Of a stretch of 64,000 nt of DNA, positions 12,119 to 24,699 are shown one piece after another. The DNA is from Epiperipatus broadwayi (taxonomy: Eukaryota > Onychophora > Udeonychophora > Euonychophora > Peripatidae), in assembly GCA_028023455.1 (NCBI GenBank), contig JAQFVV010012394.1, forward strand, positions 18,928,353 through 18,992,352, in the 5' to 3' direction. Below the pieces are notes generated by a model. That model saw only the letters and a list, made by a program, of their open reading frames with translations, was not told the origin of the DNA and did no database searches. A program made the position numbers and the translations under genes. How positions within the stretch are numbered: position 1 is the first letter of the stretch; each line of letters opens with the position of its first letter.

Positions 12119-14389
12119 TAATTAAATAAATTTTTAACAAGTTATAATTTCAAATCAATTCTCAGCAATCAATTATATAGACTTTTATTTTATACACACA
12201 TCGATAGCATTAAACATAGTATCGTTAGATAGATATTTACCCTGTGAGCCCAGAAATCTATATCTCAGTATAGAATCTTCTTAAAATGGAATAACAAAAT
12301 ATTTAAACAACATAAGGGGAACAAAAAAAAAACTTCATTTTTAATATTAATTGTAATATGAATAATTTCACATCAGCAAATACTTTTTTTCATTTAAATA
12401 AGAATTATATACTATACTATATAGTTATATCATTTATCTGAATCATTTTGAGATATTCTTATCAGAAAATCAAAATGTATACCCTAAATATACATGAAAT
12501 ACTATATATCAGGTTCCAATGTTAAAAAATTCTTACAATTAAATAGCAGATACAATATCTAATAAAAAGTTTTAATTCACACATAGTCTCCTTACTCTTG
12601 AGGAAATGATTTTCAGGAGACCATAATCTTGACAAAATCAAATGAGATTTTATTGAAATGTTTAAAGCCTATTTCCATATAGAGAGTTTCAGTCCCTGTG
12701 GATGGAAATTATTTAAAGGATTTTAAACATGATTCTTTGAACTGCTGATAAGAATTTCTCAATATACATAGTATATCCCAATTTTTTTATTTTATTTCAT
12801 CTTTTGACTGTATAAATCTTTATTATAATATCAACCATACACATTATGTTGAGCCAATACTTTAAAACCTCTTACGTTTAGTATAACATATTTAAATCTA
12901 TCTTGTCCCGTTATCAAAATAATTACAATTACTCTTTCCTAAGGTCGTGTCTTTTTGAAAATCTTCTGCATGCATCATGGGATTATGAGACTCTTTTCAT
13001 TACTTGTTTCTATTCAATGATTTTTGATTTTAAATGGCCTCTTATTATCAATTTTAGATGAATGTGAATATCTTCTTCAGAAAAATCTTCTGACAATTCA
13101 GTGATTGAATGAAATCACCAATAAAACAGACTGCAGAAGATATTTTTTTCATCTCTTCATTTGTCAAATCCTACATCTCATCCATACTAAAATAAATAAC
13201 TTTACTCTATCAACTACAACTTGCTCTTTAAATTCATGGACAGTCTCCTCAACCTTCATTACCTTCTAACCATTTTCTGTTTACCACCTGGAACTAAAAA
13301 AACATGGATATAATCAAGAATAAATGTCCAAACATGCAAGATTTTTTAAATATATTTTAAAAAACATACATAAATGTTTTTGCAGTCGCTTCATTGGCAC
13401 ATTCATTATTGCAGTGATGAATTCCATCTATTATCTAACTGCTGATTAGCAATGCATTTTTCACAATGGTTTATTTTATTTATATTTTCACTGTCTAGCA
13501 GTTTTCTTCAGATATTCAAAATATCTTTTGTAGAAATTTAATAGAAGCAGTGCAATAAGAATTAAAGAAGTTTTGATAATCATTTAACATTCGTCTTTCC
13601 AAGCATTATGAATTTTCCTATACTGAAGTTTCTAAATGAAATTCAGTCTAATCTGAGAGAATATCCATTTAATCATTTTTCACATAGAAATCTAGCATCA
13701 AAATCCAAAGGCAACAATGCTTTTTCTTATCTTTCTTCTTTAGGGTCCACTTTTTACATCCATATTATTTTAAAATATCATAAATATTAAATAATATTTA
13801 TTTCTAATAGCCCAATTTCTATAACAATTTAAAACCTGTACTCATATTACAGCTGATAAAAAGAAAATTACCATACTTAAAATAAAATGGTAGTTCCTAG
13901 GACTTTTTGGAGATTTCTTAATTTTGTTGATTTGCGAATGGATTTTACTATTAAATTGTATTATGATAATCTGAAAAATATCAGGCATGCTACTTTATTT
14001 CTTCGATTTATTAGAATGTTACAAACAAGTAAATTCTCCTTTCTCTACTTTAGCGCCATCTAGAGTTTTTTTGAATTCCAGGATATTAATTTGTTGTCTA
14101 AAAAAGTGTTAAAGGTGGCAGCCAAATTTATGGTTCCATTAGTTCCCACTTTCAATCCCAAGTTCTTAATAAGAAAGGCAAAACAAATAAAGCCTTGTGA
14201 TAGGAATTAAAATGCACTACCATCTGGTAAACACTGATTACTCAGGTTTATAATAGATGGCATGAGCAAAAGAACTTCTCTTGTTTATAATCTGAAAAAA
14301 TAAAAGAAACTTTTCATGACTTACAAAGCAAAGTTATTATGACAAACACGATATGACAACAAACATATAACAGCCCATAACTATCAATT

Positions 14390-14785
14390 ATACATCACAT
14401 GATCACCATTTCTTATGTTTGCTTATAACTATTATTAAAACAGACAAAACTCTCTATACGTATCACCACTCAGTGCAAGCCAGAGTAATCAATGGATACC
14501 AGAAGGCTTGTGCATAAAATCCCCATCTAGTGCCTACTCATCCATTATCCCTGACTAGTTTCTGGCTTGTGGCCTTCATCAGTGAGGAAGATCCTAAGAT
14601 CTAGATGCAGTGCTCTCAGATCCAAGGCTTTTCACTAATGAAGGCCACAATCCAGAAACTAGTCTGGGGATAATGGATGAGTAGACACTAGATGGGGATT
14701 TTATGCACAAGCCTTCTGGCGTCCATTGATTACTCTGGCTTGCACTGAGTTGCAATACGTATAGAGAGTTTTGCCTGTTTTAACA
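14390..14785. mobile_element. Foldback MITE, most complete copy
   Basis: A large palindrome whose arms (about 150 bp) run from catgatcaccatttcttatg through acagacaaaactctctatac, agtgcaagccagagtaatca, ggcttgtgcataaaatcccc and agtttctggcttgtggcct, then return inverted to gagttttgcctgttttaac. The centre is gatccaaggcttttc. No coding capacity. Confidence 0.85.
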
Positions 14786-15846
14786 ATTATACAAATATAT
14801 AAGATTAAAAACAATGTAGACTTGTCTAAAATATTGCAGTTAGCATCAAAACAGTATTATAATATTCCAATTCATTAACTGCATCATCCTTCCAAATATT
14901 TATCTTATTATATATATATATTTGGAGAACTAATGGGCCATAAATACAAATGCACACATAAACTGCTTCTCATAAGCAAATCATAAAGTGCTTTGAGATG
15001 CGTGAATGAGATATCAAACTTCAAGTTATAAAATGATTGATATACTTTAATATATAAATATAACTCTCTCTTTCAGTATGAAAAATATCTATTAACCTTC
15101 TTTCTTGAAAATTCCAAAATATTTCCTGATGATAATCTTGCAATACATCTTGTTAGGAACAAGTTATATCAGATTTTCTAGATACAATAAATGGATCTTA
15201 ATATTTTATTTAAATTTTTTAAAACTTTAATTCTACTTTTACTTAATAGATGGAGCTTCTTATATTTTAAAAAACTAACCAAAATAGAAAAGAAATTATT
15301 TAATAAAAAAGATCAAGAATGGAAGCCATTACTGGATGTAGGGTGCAAAATAAGCTAAATCTGTTAGAAACTTTTATTTATTTAAAATAAAATAACTATG
15401 TTAGCTTTATATTTAACTTGTTTTTTGTATGTAATATGAGATCGTATGTGGGCAATAAAAAGCTTTAATTATTCAGATGTTTCTTTTTTAATGGTAAATT
15501 TGTAAGAATATTTATTTATAACATTTTACATAATTTGTTTATTTTAAAATTATTATTATACATTTTAAAATAAATATTGGGATAAATTATTTTTATTTTT
15601 CAAAAACAAACACAATCAGATTACTTTATTGAAATCCTATATACGTTGAAAGAAATCACTTTGTTTTTTGATGCACAATTTCTTGAAGAAATAAAAAAAA
15701 ACATGGCTGGAAAAAATGGTGTAATAGAAAGTTTTGACATGTGCTCTTAGCATCAAACTATTCTCTGAAATAATTGTTACTTTTTTCTTTCATATAAATA
15801 TTAACATCTACAATATTTGCTTTAAAATGTCTAATATTTTATTTAC

Positions 15847-15990
15847 CTTTAATTCTACAGCACAAGATCCAATTAATAACAGAGAAGTTCCATCCCATAC
15901 ATCAATGTGAAGACTTTGGTAATGGAGATAATCCATAAAAAATTTTGATTCTCCAGGTTTCAAGAATCTAGGATCCAATTCATATCTTAT
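15847..15990 (-). CDS. NPHP4: NPHP4-like exon, most conserved motif
   Basis: A 144-nt exon of exactly 48 codons, acceptor CTTGTAG, donor GTAAAT, phase 0 at both ends. It encodes [19 protein letters not shown], then [15 protein letters not shown] and [14 protein letters not shown]. Vertebrate nephrocystin-4 has LRYMVGPGFLKPGE ... [28 protein letters not shown], so this is the clearest match in the window. The IDVWDG(T/D)SLLLIGS motif is typical of C2-like domains in transition-zone proteins. No stop or frameshift is seen, consistent with a functional gene. Confidence 0.95.
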
Positions 15991-16029
15991 CTACAAGTAA
16001 TAAAAAATAAATCATTTGTTTATAATATA

Positions 16030-16410
16030 TCACAGCAAAGGAAATTACACTTATAAATAATTTTTAACAGATATAATTATTTAAATATTTGGAAATATCA
16101 GTTATGTTTTTCATATTAGAAAATTACTATCAGATATTAAAAGATTGTAAGCAATGAAAATAGAAACCTGCAAATGTTCCTAGCATTCAAAAGTGCACTT
16201 CTTTTAAACACAATCTCTTGGGATTAAATAGAGACTAATAGTAAACTGTAAATGCTTCCTGCATTCCAAAGGGTACTTCTTCTAAACATAATCTCTTGGT
16301 ATTATATAGAGACTAAAGTGTTACAGTATTTATTTATAGTTTAAGAAAAGAAAGCTAATGACTTTTCATATATTCCTTAGAAACAGACTGTTCCACTGAT
16401 CAGTTTGATG
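16030..16410 (+). repeat. Older repeat, left direct copy
   Basis: Contains ataatttttaacagat, tatcagttatgtttttcat, ttactatcagatattaaaag, an internal near-duplication (ctcttgggattaaatagag / ctcttggtattatatagag) and ends at gatcagtttgatg. It continues at 19743-19990 after the 3.3 kb insertion and recurs inverted at about 19990-20290. Confidence 0.7.
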
Positions 16411-16766
16411 TTATAAAGGGTAAATTTCTATTCCCTGGTGTTAGCCGCAGGATGGCATTGATGCTAATCAAAAACATATACATATAACGATTACAGGCCA
16501 GACCTGTGATTGATTTTATATAAAAAGATCTGATTTAGATTTCTAATAACTAATACTATATGATGTTAGTCTTTCATTTTTGTAAATGTTTATTAATTTT
16601 TTTTTTAGTTTGTGTGTGTGTCTTTAAAGTTACGGTGTTTTTCTAATTTTTTTTTTACTTTATGTGTGTCTTTTTAAAGTTATGGTATTTTTTTCAAGAG
16701 CAAACAAATAATTTTTATTAAAAAGCAATACGTAATTATAAATCTATAAAAAGTAATGTAATTTAT

Positions 16767-16998
16767 ACAACATTTACTATTATTATTTTGTGTGTGTTTT
16801 AATTATACACATACATCACTACAAATGGAAAATAATTCACGGCATCAACTAAAAAGGAAAACAAACCCTCCCAAATATTTAAATGATTATATGTTAAATT
16901 CGAAGACTAACAAATAATCTTCAAACTTGGGGGAAGTATTGTTATGTAGGTGTATAATTAAAATACACATACACACAAAATAATAATAGTAAATGTTG
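16767..16998. repeat. Palindromic element, about 230 bp
   Basis: Arms of about 55 bp: tacaacatttactattatta ... tatacacatacat at left, its complement with few changes at right (aatacacatacacacaaaat, tagtaaatgttgta). The centre is non-palindromic. Looks like a MITE or a fold-back insertion inside the Merlin-like element. Confidence 0.65.
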
Positions 16999-17722
16999 TA
17001 AATGGGGATTTAATATTTAATTGTATGTACATGTATAATTTGTCGCATATACATATGCAAGTTATATATATATACGTGAAGATAAAAATACTTCGTTAAT
17101 TTAAAATCATCTTAGACTTTAATAGCTGTGTTATTTTGTAAAACAGTGAGAAAACAAATCCTTTTAGATAGGAAGGTTAATTAACGAAGGAACTTTGCAG
17201 ATAAAACAAGATGAATAATTAAAAAGTAATCGGGCTGCAAAAGGGTAATCAATCAAAGTAAAACATAAATCTAAATCTGCTTCTGCAAGTAAACTGGGAG
17301 GGATTGATCCGACCAGGATGGACGGACAAGATTTGACCAATCAAATCCAGAAAATCAGAACTGGTGAAATGAGTGAAAGTGTAAAGCATCGGGCACTTAC
17401 AAACTGGGAGTTCTACCGATGCAGATGAACTGTGAAAGGCGCTGAACGTCGCTTATTTATCACCTTAGCCCCAGAGCGGACTGCTGACCTCCGAACATCC
17501 AAGAGTCAGCATAGGGACTATAAAGTAGGTCGCATAGATCTTTATTATTATTTTGGTATACCTTCGGGTTTGTTGATATAAATATATAATGATTGTTTTA
17601 ATGTATTCGTGTAAATATGTATATATTAGTGTATTGTAATTAAATCTGCTTTTCTTATTCTACCGGCATTAGTCTCAGTGATTATGATTATTGTATGCAT
17701 ATATAGGCAGGCCAAGGTTGGC

Positions 17723-17953
17723 TTACTGCATAGATTGATTGCCAGCAAGTATTATAACTGGTGGACATAACAGATCTTTATTAGCATGAATTCGCATTTC
17801 CTCACCACAAAGACACTTTTTCTGTTTCAACTGGATATTTTTATTTTGCAAATACGACACAGCGCTGGCTTCAGTTGATGGCAATTCCCACAGCTTCAAA
17901 TACTCCGAGTTAGAGGCGGTGGCCATCTTACTTGTTCTTGAATGAATTCTCAC
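17723..17953 (-). pseudogene. Merlin/IS1595-type transposase N-terminal fragment (tentative)
   Basis: A 76-codon minus-strand frame. From the internal MATASNSEY start it reads YLKLWELPSTEASAVSYLQ, NKNIQLKQKKCLCGEEMRIH and ends after DLLCPPVIIL. The layout (acidic helix, A-x-x-YLQ-x-x-x-I, then KKC-x-CG-x-EM and a later Cys) resembles the N-terminal zinc-binding region of ISXO2/IS1595-type DDE transposases, the family that includes eukaryotic Merlin elements. The following DxxRC-type cysteines and the DDE catalytic domain were not found, so this is at most a fragment. It could instead be a chance or host-derived frame; the location inside a TIR element supports the transposase reading. Confidence 0.4.
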
Positions 17954-18650
17954 GAGAACATTATTTGTAGCGTGATTGTCAAATAAATGCGGTCGTGTAC
18001 CCTTTCACATAACTTTTTGAGGGTTACACATTCGTCATGGAAGCTTCACATCATTATTAATAAACTTACAACCCTAAAGTAAGTTACAGCACATTAAAAA
18101 AAAAATATGTCTAATCAAATTTTAAAAAACTATGACTGGCTCAAATACACACACTCTCACACAAAACTACAGAGAAAATAGATATTCTACTATTACGATA
18201 AAATGAATAACAAAATCAACTACTGGCAGCCAATAAAGGCATTTCTCTTTGCTTTTAGCATAGAAAAAAGGGTGCTTGTATTATAGATAAAGATGCCATT
18301 GGATGGCGCCGTTTTCACGCTAAAACTATAAAATATGAACATTCATGGGCCGTTGATTTTAATAATTTTTCTGTGCTTTTTTGTAATGCGAAAATAAAAA
18401 CAAAACAAAATCGTCTTTTTTAAATATTATTTTTTATTAATGTATACAATTTAAATGATAATAATAAATGTAAAATAAAATCAACAAATTACAATTTGAT
18501 TCGTGTTTTTTATATCGTATACTTTTTAAATTGTGTTACGGCTTTTTTTTTATCAATTTTCTATCGGATATTTTTTTACTTGTGTTATGACTTTTTTTGT
18601 TGTTGTTTAACTAAAAAATAGTAATTGTAATAAAAGTAAAAGTTGTTATG

Positions 18651-18799
18651 GTTAGATTTAGGGTTAGGTTTAGGGTTAGTTTTAGGGTTAGGTTTAGGGT
18701 TAGTTTTAGGGTTAGTTTAGGGTTAGGTTTAGGGTTAGTTTTAGGTTTAGGGTTAGTTTAGGGTTGGGTTTAGGGTTAGGGTTAGTTTTAGGGTTAGTG
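18651..18799 (+). repeat. Interstitial telomere-like repeats
   Basis: About 150 bp of alternating TTAGGG, TTTAGGG and TTTTAGGG units (gatttagggttaggtttagg). The sequence around gtaatgcgaaaataaaaa at 18386 recurs as gtaatgctaaaataaaaa at 18812, so the tract lies between imperfect direct repeats. Units are mixed rather than pure. Confidence 0.85.
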
Positions 18800-19989
18800 T
18801 TCTGTTTGTTTGTAATGCTAAAATAAAAAAATTCAAAATCGTAAGCGTACTCGGACAGAAGAAAGAAACTCAAACTTTTTTAAACAACAACAAACACATA
18901 CAAATGTCTTCTTTACTTATTAAACATGTTTATAATATTTGCTTTTTATTAAATTTACAAAAAAACCTGTATATTTGGACTTTTCTTACTGGATATTTTT
19001 TCGTACCGCTCTTTTTTACTTCAAAAATATACAGACGGTAGAATCTTCTTTATCTCGTGGAATGTTACTAACAGTACGTTACTTGACACGTTACCTAATT
19101 GCAACTCAATAAAAACATAGATATTTAACATTTACCCAAATAAAAGTTCAATACAGTACGTTGTAAAAAGTCTTATAATTATTGTTTTAAAAAATCTGAA
19201 CATTTCAATAGTTTAAAATAAAAAAAAATCCAATGAAAACAACATTTCAATACAATTCAAATACAAACTCTCTCATCAAGCCGTAATTATTTTATAAACT
19301 GTGCGAATTCGGAAAATGTAATTGCTGCTTAGCGACATACATGCTGTACTGCGACGCGACATAGCGGCCTGCATTCTGTAGCACAACAAAAAAGTTGTAT
19401 TATAAAAAACGCGGGTTCGAACATGTCAGCCGCGGAAACAGCATTTTAATGTGTTTTAGCATGAAAACCGCATCATAGAATGGCGTCTTTAGCTATAAGA
19501 TGAGTACTGAAAAAAGCCATAACCGGCAGCCGTCGGGAACTCTTTCTGTGTTTTATCATAGAAATAAGTCGCTTTGTGTTGGCTTTTGTCGCCATCCAAC
19601 ATAACGTGAGGACCCTTTTTTGCATTTTAACGTAAAAAATTTCCTCTTTCATTGGGTGAATGTCGGTAAAATGGTATATTTCTAGGAATTGACCTAGAAA
19701 TAGCGACATCTCGAGGCTAACACCAGAGAATAGAAAATTACCTTATAAATTAATAATTTTTAACACCTGTAACTGTTTAAAAATTATTTAAATATGTGGA
19801 AATATCTGTTATATTTTTCATATTAGAAAATTACTATCAGATGTTAATGACAATAATCAATGAAAATAGTAAACTGTAAATGGTCCTAGCATTCAAAAGG
19901 GTACTCTTTTAATAATTTTTAACAGATGTAATTTTCTAAAATAAAAAAATATAACAGATAGTTTCATATATTTAAATATTTAAACAATT

Positions 19990-20290
19990 ACATCTATTAA
20001 AAATTATTAATTTATAACATCAAACTGATCGGTGGACTGTGTGGAAGGTCATTAGCTTTCTTTCCTTAAACCATAAATAAATATAGTAGCGCATCAGTCT
20101 CTATACAATATTAAGAGATTGCATTTAGAAGAAGTACTCTTTTGGGTACCCTTTTGAATGATAGAAGCATTTATAGCTTACTATTTCATTGAATACTGTC
20201 TATTAATATCTGATAGTAATTTTCTAATATGAAAAATATAACAGAAATTTCCATATATTTAAATACTTATCCATAAATATATTATATTTT
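19990..20290 (-). repeat. Older repeat, inverted copy with empty site
   Basis: Complement of the 16030-16420 segment: catcaaactgatcggtgga, gctttctttccttaaacc, a single ctcttaatat-type unit and tactatcagatattaat. On the complementary strand it reads gatgttataaattaataat, the unoccupied version of the target site of the 3.3 kb element. Confidence 0.7.
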
Positions 20291-20939
20291 TAAATATTTT
20301 CTGACACACAATAGATGCTTTGAAATATCTATTACATGCAGTAATCAATATATTATGCCTTGGAAACAACTTCATTCCTTCAATTTTTACTTATAAATTA
20401 TTTTTACATACAGTAAATAAAAAAGAGAGGGCGTAAAACAGCTTTAAAATTGCCAACGTCAGGGTAAAAACCTCTTCAATAACTTCTCAAAGAGATCCAA
20501 CAAACGAGAAAGCAATGCTCATTAAGTTTCCGATTATCAGGTGATAAGAATAAATAATTTATATAATCTCAATCTAAAATTATATAGATATCATTGATAT
20601 TATTAATAAATATTGCTTGATACTTAATTAGATCAACTTCTTGAAAGAAAAATCCTAAATCTGATTACAAAGTGAAAAAAAAATCTACCATTCTAAATTC
20701 AAACCCAGGTCAAGGAGACAGAAGGCAGATGTGCAACTACTCCATCATACCATGCTATATGATGTGGCACTGATATTTTAGTTTGTAATAAATTATTTTC
20801 AATCCTATGCTGAAAAATCTATAATTTTTGATCAATGATCTTTTGTCCAATTATTTTGATATATAATACAAAGTTACATGTAAACAGAAATAGAAAACTA
20901 TAATAAACAAAAACATAAAAAGACTAAATGATTTTTGTG

Positions 20940-21243
20940 CATCATCACCATTTCTTATGCTTGCTTAAGCAGGCAAAACTTTCCATACAGTAGTGCCACT
21001 CAGTGCAAGCCAGAGTAATCAATGGATGCAAGAAGGTTTGTGCATAAAATCTCTAAAGATCTAGGTGCAGTGCTCTCAGATCCAAGGCTCCTCATTGACG
21101 AAATCCACAAGCTAGAAACTAGTCTGGGGATATTGGATGAATAGGCAATAGATAGGGATTTTATGCATAAGACTTCTGGCATCCATTGATTACTCTGGCT
21201 TGCACTGAGTGGCATAGTGTATGGAGAGTTTTGCCTGTTTTAA
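20940..21243. mobile_element. Foldback MITE copy
   Basis: Same family as 14390-14785: caggcaaaactttcc, cagtgcaagccagagtaat, then a shortened left arm (deleted between aaaatctc and taaagatctagg), a full right arm and ggagagttttgcctgtttt at the end. Confidence 0.85.
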
Positions 21244-22121
21244 GAGAAATGTTTAGCATATTATGCCACTTCAATATTTACAGATCATAAAAGTTCTGTT
21301 TTGAAACTCTTAGTATTTTACCTACCATAGCCACAACTTTAGCTTGAATCCATACAGCCTAAACTTGGAAATGTTTTTGGCAAGCTTAGAATTTTTCATT
21401 TAGGTAATCAGGCCATAATTATTCACCTACCATCTGATTTTGGTTAGTGAATGAGTCTTTAGCTATTCTAGCTAAAGGATAAAACAAAAAACAAGGATGG
21501 AAAATGTTCAAAATTTTACCACCTGGTAACTGTAAATCCAGTAAGTAATTACTACCTTCACCTTCACTTTTTCTCTATGAGATGTTGTAAATATTTTTGC
21601 ACCACATTAGATTATTTAAAGACTGTTCTACCTTAACTCTGATTTATTGGCTGTGGCTCCAATAAATCATTCTTTCAAAAATTTAATCTCTAGCGATTTC
21701 ACAATTCAGCAGCTATCCATTTGGTTCTTAGTAATAATAAAGATGGCCATGATGCAAATACATTATTGGCCAGGATAAAATAAATGTAAATGATGTGTTT
21801 ATTTTATATCAGAAGTTCTTAAAATCATTCCAGAATTTGTGATCTGAATAGCATGTACCAAACAATTTTGGAGTACCATATATGCCTTATTGTACAAGAA
21901 TCCTATATTATGCTGTTATATGCACAAGCTTTTAAAAACTAAATCCCAAATCTATATAAAAAAAGAGAGTATATTAAACATGTCACTGAACAAGTTTTAT
22001 ATACAAAATTAAAGTTATATTAATTCAATTTCTTCATAAAATAAATGTTTATATGGTTTTTAGGGCATTACTGGATTTCACTATTATTTACAAAGTTTGG
22101 TTGAAAAAATAAAACAAGGTC

Positions 22122-22240
22122 ATGTGACATTCAAACACTAAAAGTGACAGAATGAGCTTTGATTCAGAAATATTTTCATTCTTAAATACATCATCCTACC
22201 ACTGCGTTAAACCAGAGTACATATTTAAGTGATATGTTAA
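22122..22240 (-). mobile_element. SINE-A copy
   Basis: Plus strand reads catgtgacattcaaacacta, aagtgacagaatgagctttg, ttcag and ccactgcgttaaacca: the family in reverse, with a good A-box complement. Confidence 0.7.
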
Positions 22241-22861
22241 TCATATGTAAATTGTTCAATAGGACCTCTATTATTCCATCCCTCTTGTAGCAGAGTGAGC
22301 TACTTAATAGTTTCATATAATTAATCTTAATGGGTTTTTTTTATATATTATTCAGCTGAAAATCAATTCTAAAGCTAGTAGCTCTCACCTCAGTGATGCT
22401 ATCACAGAGCTAAACCATACGGGATGCATATTTAAACTATGAGTGTATTCTCAGGTGACGGTCAAGATGTTAGTTTTAAGTTTTTTAAAAAAGATTCTTT
22501 TTAAATAGTAAAAATATTTTTAATTAAGTCAATTTTACATAAATTCACACAGATGAAGATCTTGTTTGACTAGAGTCTTTAAACAGGTTCGACAAGATAG
22601 AGGGAAATGGTTTTTCTGGAGTTTAAAGTTTTTAATAGCAAGGATTAGGATTGTGGGAATCTTTTACAAATTAAAACCCATTTGTAAATATGGACTAACA
22701 AGTTCCTCATCTTAGAAATCAGTTCTCATAAAAATACAAATCGTGAAGATATGTAATGTTAATTAATGAAGTACCAATATCTGAAAATTATTTCATTATC
22801 AATGTTTTTAAATTTACGAGGCATTAATAAATTATCCTAATATAGAAAGATGAATACTTAC

Positions 22862-22967
22862 TTGGTATCCTGGTTTTTCACATAAAACATCATTTTTTTC
22901 AAATTTCCGCAGAATGCAAGGCAGACAATCCTGTGAATTTTCTTTAGTTTGGCCCTCTAGTAGTAAT
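22862..22967 (-). CDS. NPHP4: NPHP4-like exon
   Basis: A 106-nt exon with acceptor TTTTAG and donor GTAAGT. Its first base finishes the Arg codon begun in the previous exon, and it ends on a whole codon (Gln). It encodes LLLEGQTKENSQDCLPCILR followed by KFEKNDVLCEKPGYQ. It corresponds to the vertebrate RLQLVQLDEAGQ ... ILVPVSRDG ... SPGFQ segment: hydrophobic strand, polar loop, ILxxxxxDG-like strand and a Pro-Gly-aromatic-Gln end. Identity is modest in the loop. The exon is secure because both neighbours are strongly diagnostic and the phases agree. Confidence 0.88.
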
Positions 22968-24019
22968 CTAAAATAAAATTAATATATTCTTGTGTTTTGT
23001 TTTTTTTTTACTTTTAAATGTGAAAAAAAGATAAATAAATGCTGTAAAGCATGCATATAATTATTACTTTTAATATGAACATATTATTTAATTCTTCCCA
23101 CTTGTACAATGTGCTAAAAAATGCAACTGCATACTCTAGCGTCATCTATTTCTAGCTTAAGTAATAAGTGATTATCAGATTCTTTACTGCATTTTCAGAT
23201 TCTTTACTGCATTTAAACCCCCATTTCTGGCTTTTGCATTTATAAATCAGGTTCTGAGATTCATAACTGAAACTAATGCAGTCAAGCAAACACCTTCAAA
23301 ATTCATCATCCTAAATTTTTAAACTCAAATCAACCTGTTTAAACATTGACAAAGACAAAAACCAGAATTGGGATTTAAATGGCCAGAAGTTTGACTTAAA
23401 ATGGAATTAAAGATGATTGCTGGGTGTCTGACTACAATGTTTCCAATTTTGAACTCACATCATTGATAAAAGCAAAAATCAGAACAAGAATGGAGAATGG
23501 GGATTTAACGCATTATCATCTGTTAATCACTGATTATTCAAATCTTCCCACTAGATGGCACTAGAGTGAGAAATTTCACTTATTATTTTTATCCAGCATT
23601 TAAATAACAGAGAAAATAACAATCAAAGAATTTAAAAGGTTAACTCATCATTAATTGAAATTTTATTAATCAATTCTATAAAATATTTGTTTGCATGAAG
23701 CAATCAAGAATAATAAACATAATATAATGAAAGAGTACTTGAGGTTGAGATAAATTTGCCAAAAGTAAGCAAAAAAAAAGAAAAAAAAAGATTTAAGAAA
23801 TGAGAGTATATGAAAAATAAAGCATCAGTAAAAAACAGTAGAGGGCATGATTATATAAAAAGAATGAGATTAAAATGATGGAGAAATGTGAAAAAGGAAA
23901 ACAAATTAAAAAATCTGACAAAGAGAAAAGACAGAAACTGGTTTGGCGATATTACTCCAAGCTTATAGTAAATGGCTCTAGAAAAGAGTGAAGACAATTG
24001 CACTTGGAAGAATATAAAA

Positions 24020-24650
24020 AAGCATATACATTAGCTATGTGGCATTGCTGTATCTCATTTGGATGCTTTCATATCCATTTCCATTTAGCATTTTTTTCAA
24101 AGAAAGAATTCATGATATATAATTTTCTTATTCTGTAAACTCCACAAATCTGTGTCCTCTCTTATTTCCATCACCATAAACAAATTTAGCTATAGCACTT
24201 TCATATTATGATCGTTTACCAGTTCTAGCAGTAGAGTCTCCCACGACAATTTTAAATATTGTTTAGTCTGATCAAAAGCATTTTGAACATCCATATAAAA
24301 GTCTTTTACATCTTCATCACAATAGAAATGTAAATTATCTGCATTTGATATCTTCCATTAAGTTGACTAACTAATCCTGCCACTCTTCTACATTCTTACA
24401 CTTTTTATTTATAATAAATCCCATTCCCCTTGTGCTTCTAATATTTACTTCTTTGTAATAAAGCACATGTCCACTTTTTGAATTAATTGCTTCTTCAGTT
24501 TTCTTCTAACTTCACAAAGTTTTACAATGTTCCATTTAATATTAGGCAATTCTTCCAATTCGTACAATCTTCCTTCACTTGAAAGTGATATTATCTAAAT
24601 AAAAAGGTGTTATCACATGGCAATCTGCTTTGGCATCCTCTGCTTTCTAC
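24020..24650 (-). mobile_element. RTE endonuclease-domain relic
   Basis: Minus strand shows SLSSEGRLYELEE, LCEVRR, DVKDFYMDVQNAFDQTK and NKRGHRFVEF, each matching the N-terminal endonuclease of the RTE element at 31.4 kb in order. Stops and frameshifts interrupt it. It is cut off just after the KHPNE motif, so RT is missing. The 5' UTR part to about 24690 also matches. Confidence 0.8.
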
Positions 24651-24699
24651 TACTAAGTGCTACCTTATCTGGAAATTTTAATTGTTAAATGTCTTAAAA

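Larger units (their letters stand above)
11781..15846 (-). other. NPHP4: NPHP4 intron, 4.1 kb
   Basis: GT-AG intron with a palindromic MITE (11.87-12.12 kb) and the most complete foldback MITE of the window (14.39-14.79 kb). 12120-14380 and 14800-15840 are AT-rich; short open frames there have no recognisable motif. Confidence 0.7.
16418..19742 (-). mobile_element. 3.3 kb TIR transposon, Merlin-like
   Basis: Ends are inverted copies: left gggtaaatttctattccc then tggtgttagcc, right (complement) ggtaattttctattctc then tggtgttagcc, about 29 bp. The 7 bp ttataaa lies on both sides (16411-16417, 19743-19749). A second, subterminal inverted match links about 18285-18330 (gatgccattggatgg ... cacgctaaaac) with 19456-19500. 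The insertion interrupts a repeat whose inverted partner at 19990-20030 shows the uninterrupted site, confirming both borders. Inside are a transposase-like fragment (17723-17953), a palindrome (16767-16998) and a telomere-like tract (18651-18799). Assignment to Merlin rests on the fragment only. Confidence 0.7.
15991..22861 (-). other. NPHP4: NPHP4 intron, 6.9 kb
   Basis: GT-AG intron, mostly one nested structure: an older repeat with direct and inverted copies (16.03-16.42 and 19.74-20.29 kb) interrupted by a 3.3 kb TIR transposon (16.42-19.74 kb). It also carries a foldback MITE (20.94-21.24 kb) and a SINE-A copy (22.13 kb). 21250-22110 shows no recognisable feature. Confidence 0.7.

Noticed and set aside
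13000-13790. Possible decayed coding sequence on the minus strand and a 60-codon plus frame
   Set aside because: Short broken frames only; no ordered motifs of any LINE, PLE or transposase could be followed.
18651-18799. True chromosome end
   Set aside because: The repeats are mixed, short and flanked on both sides by ordinary sequence, so this is interstitial.
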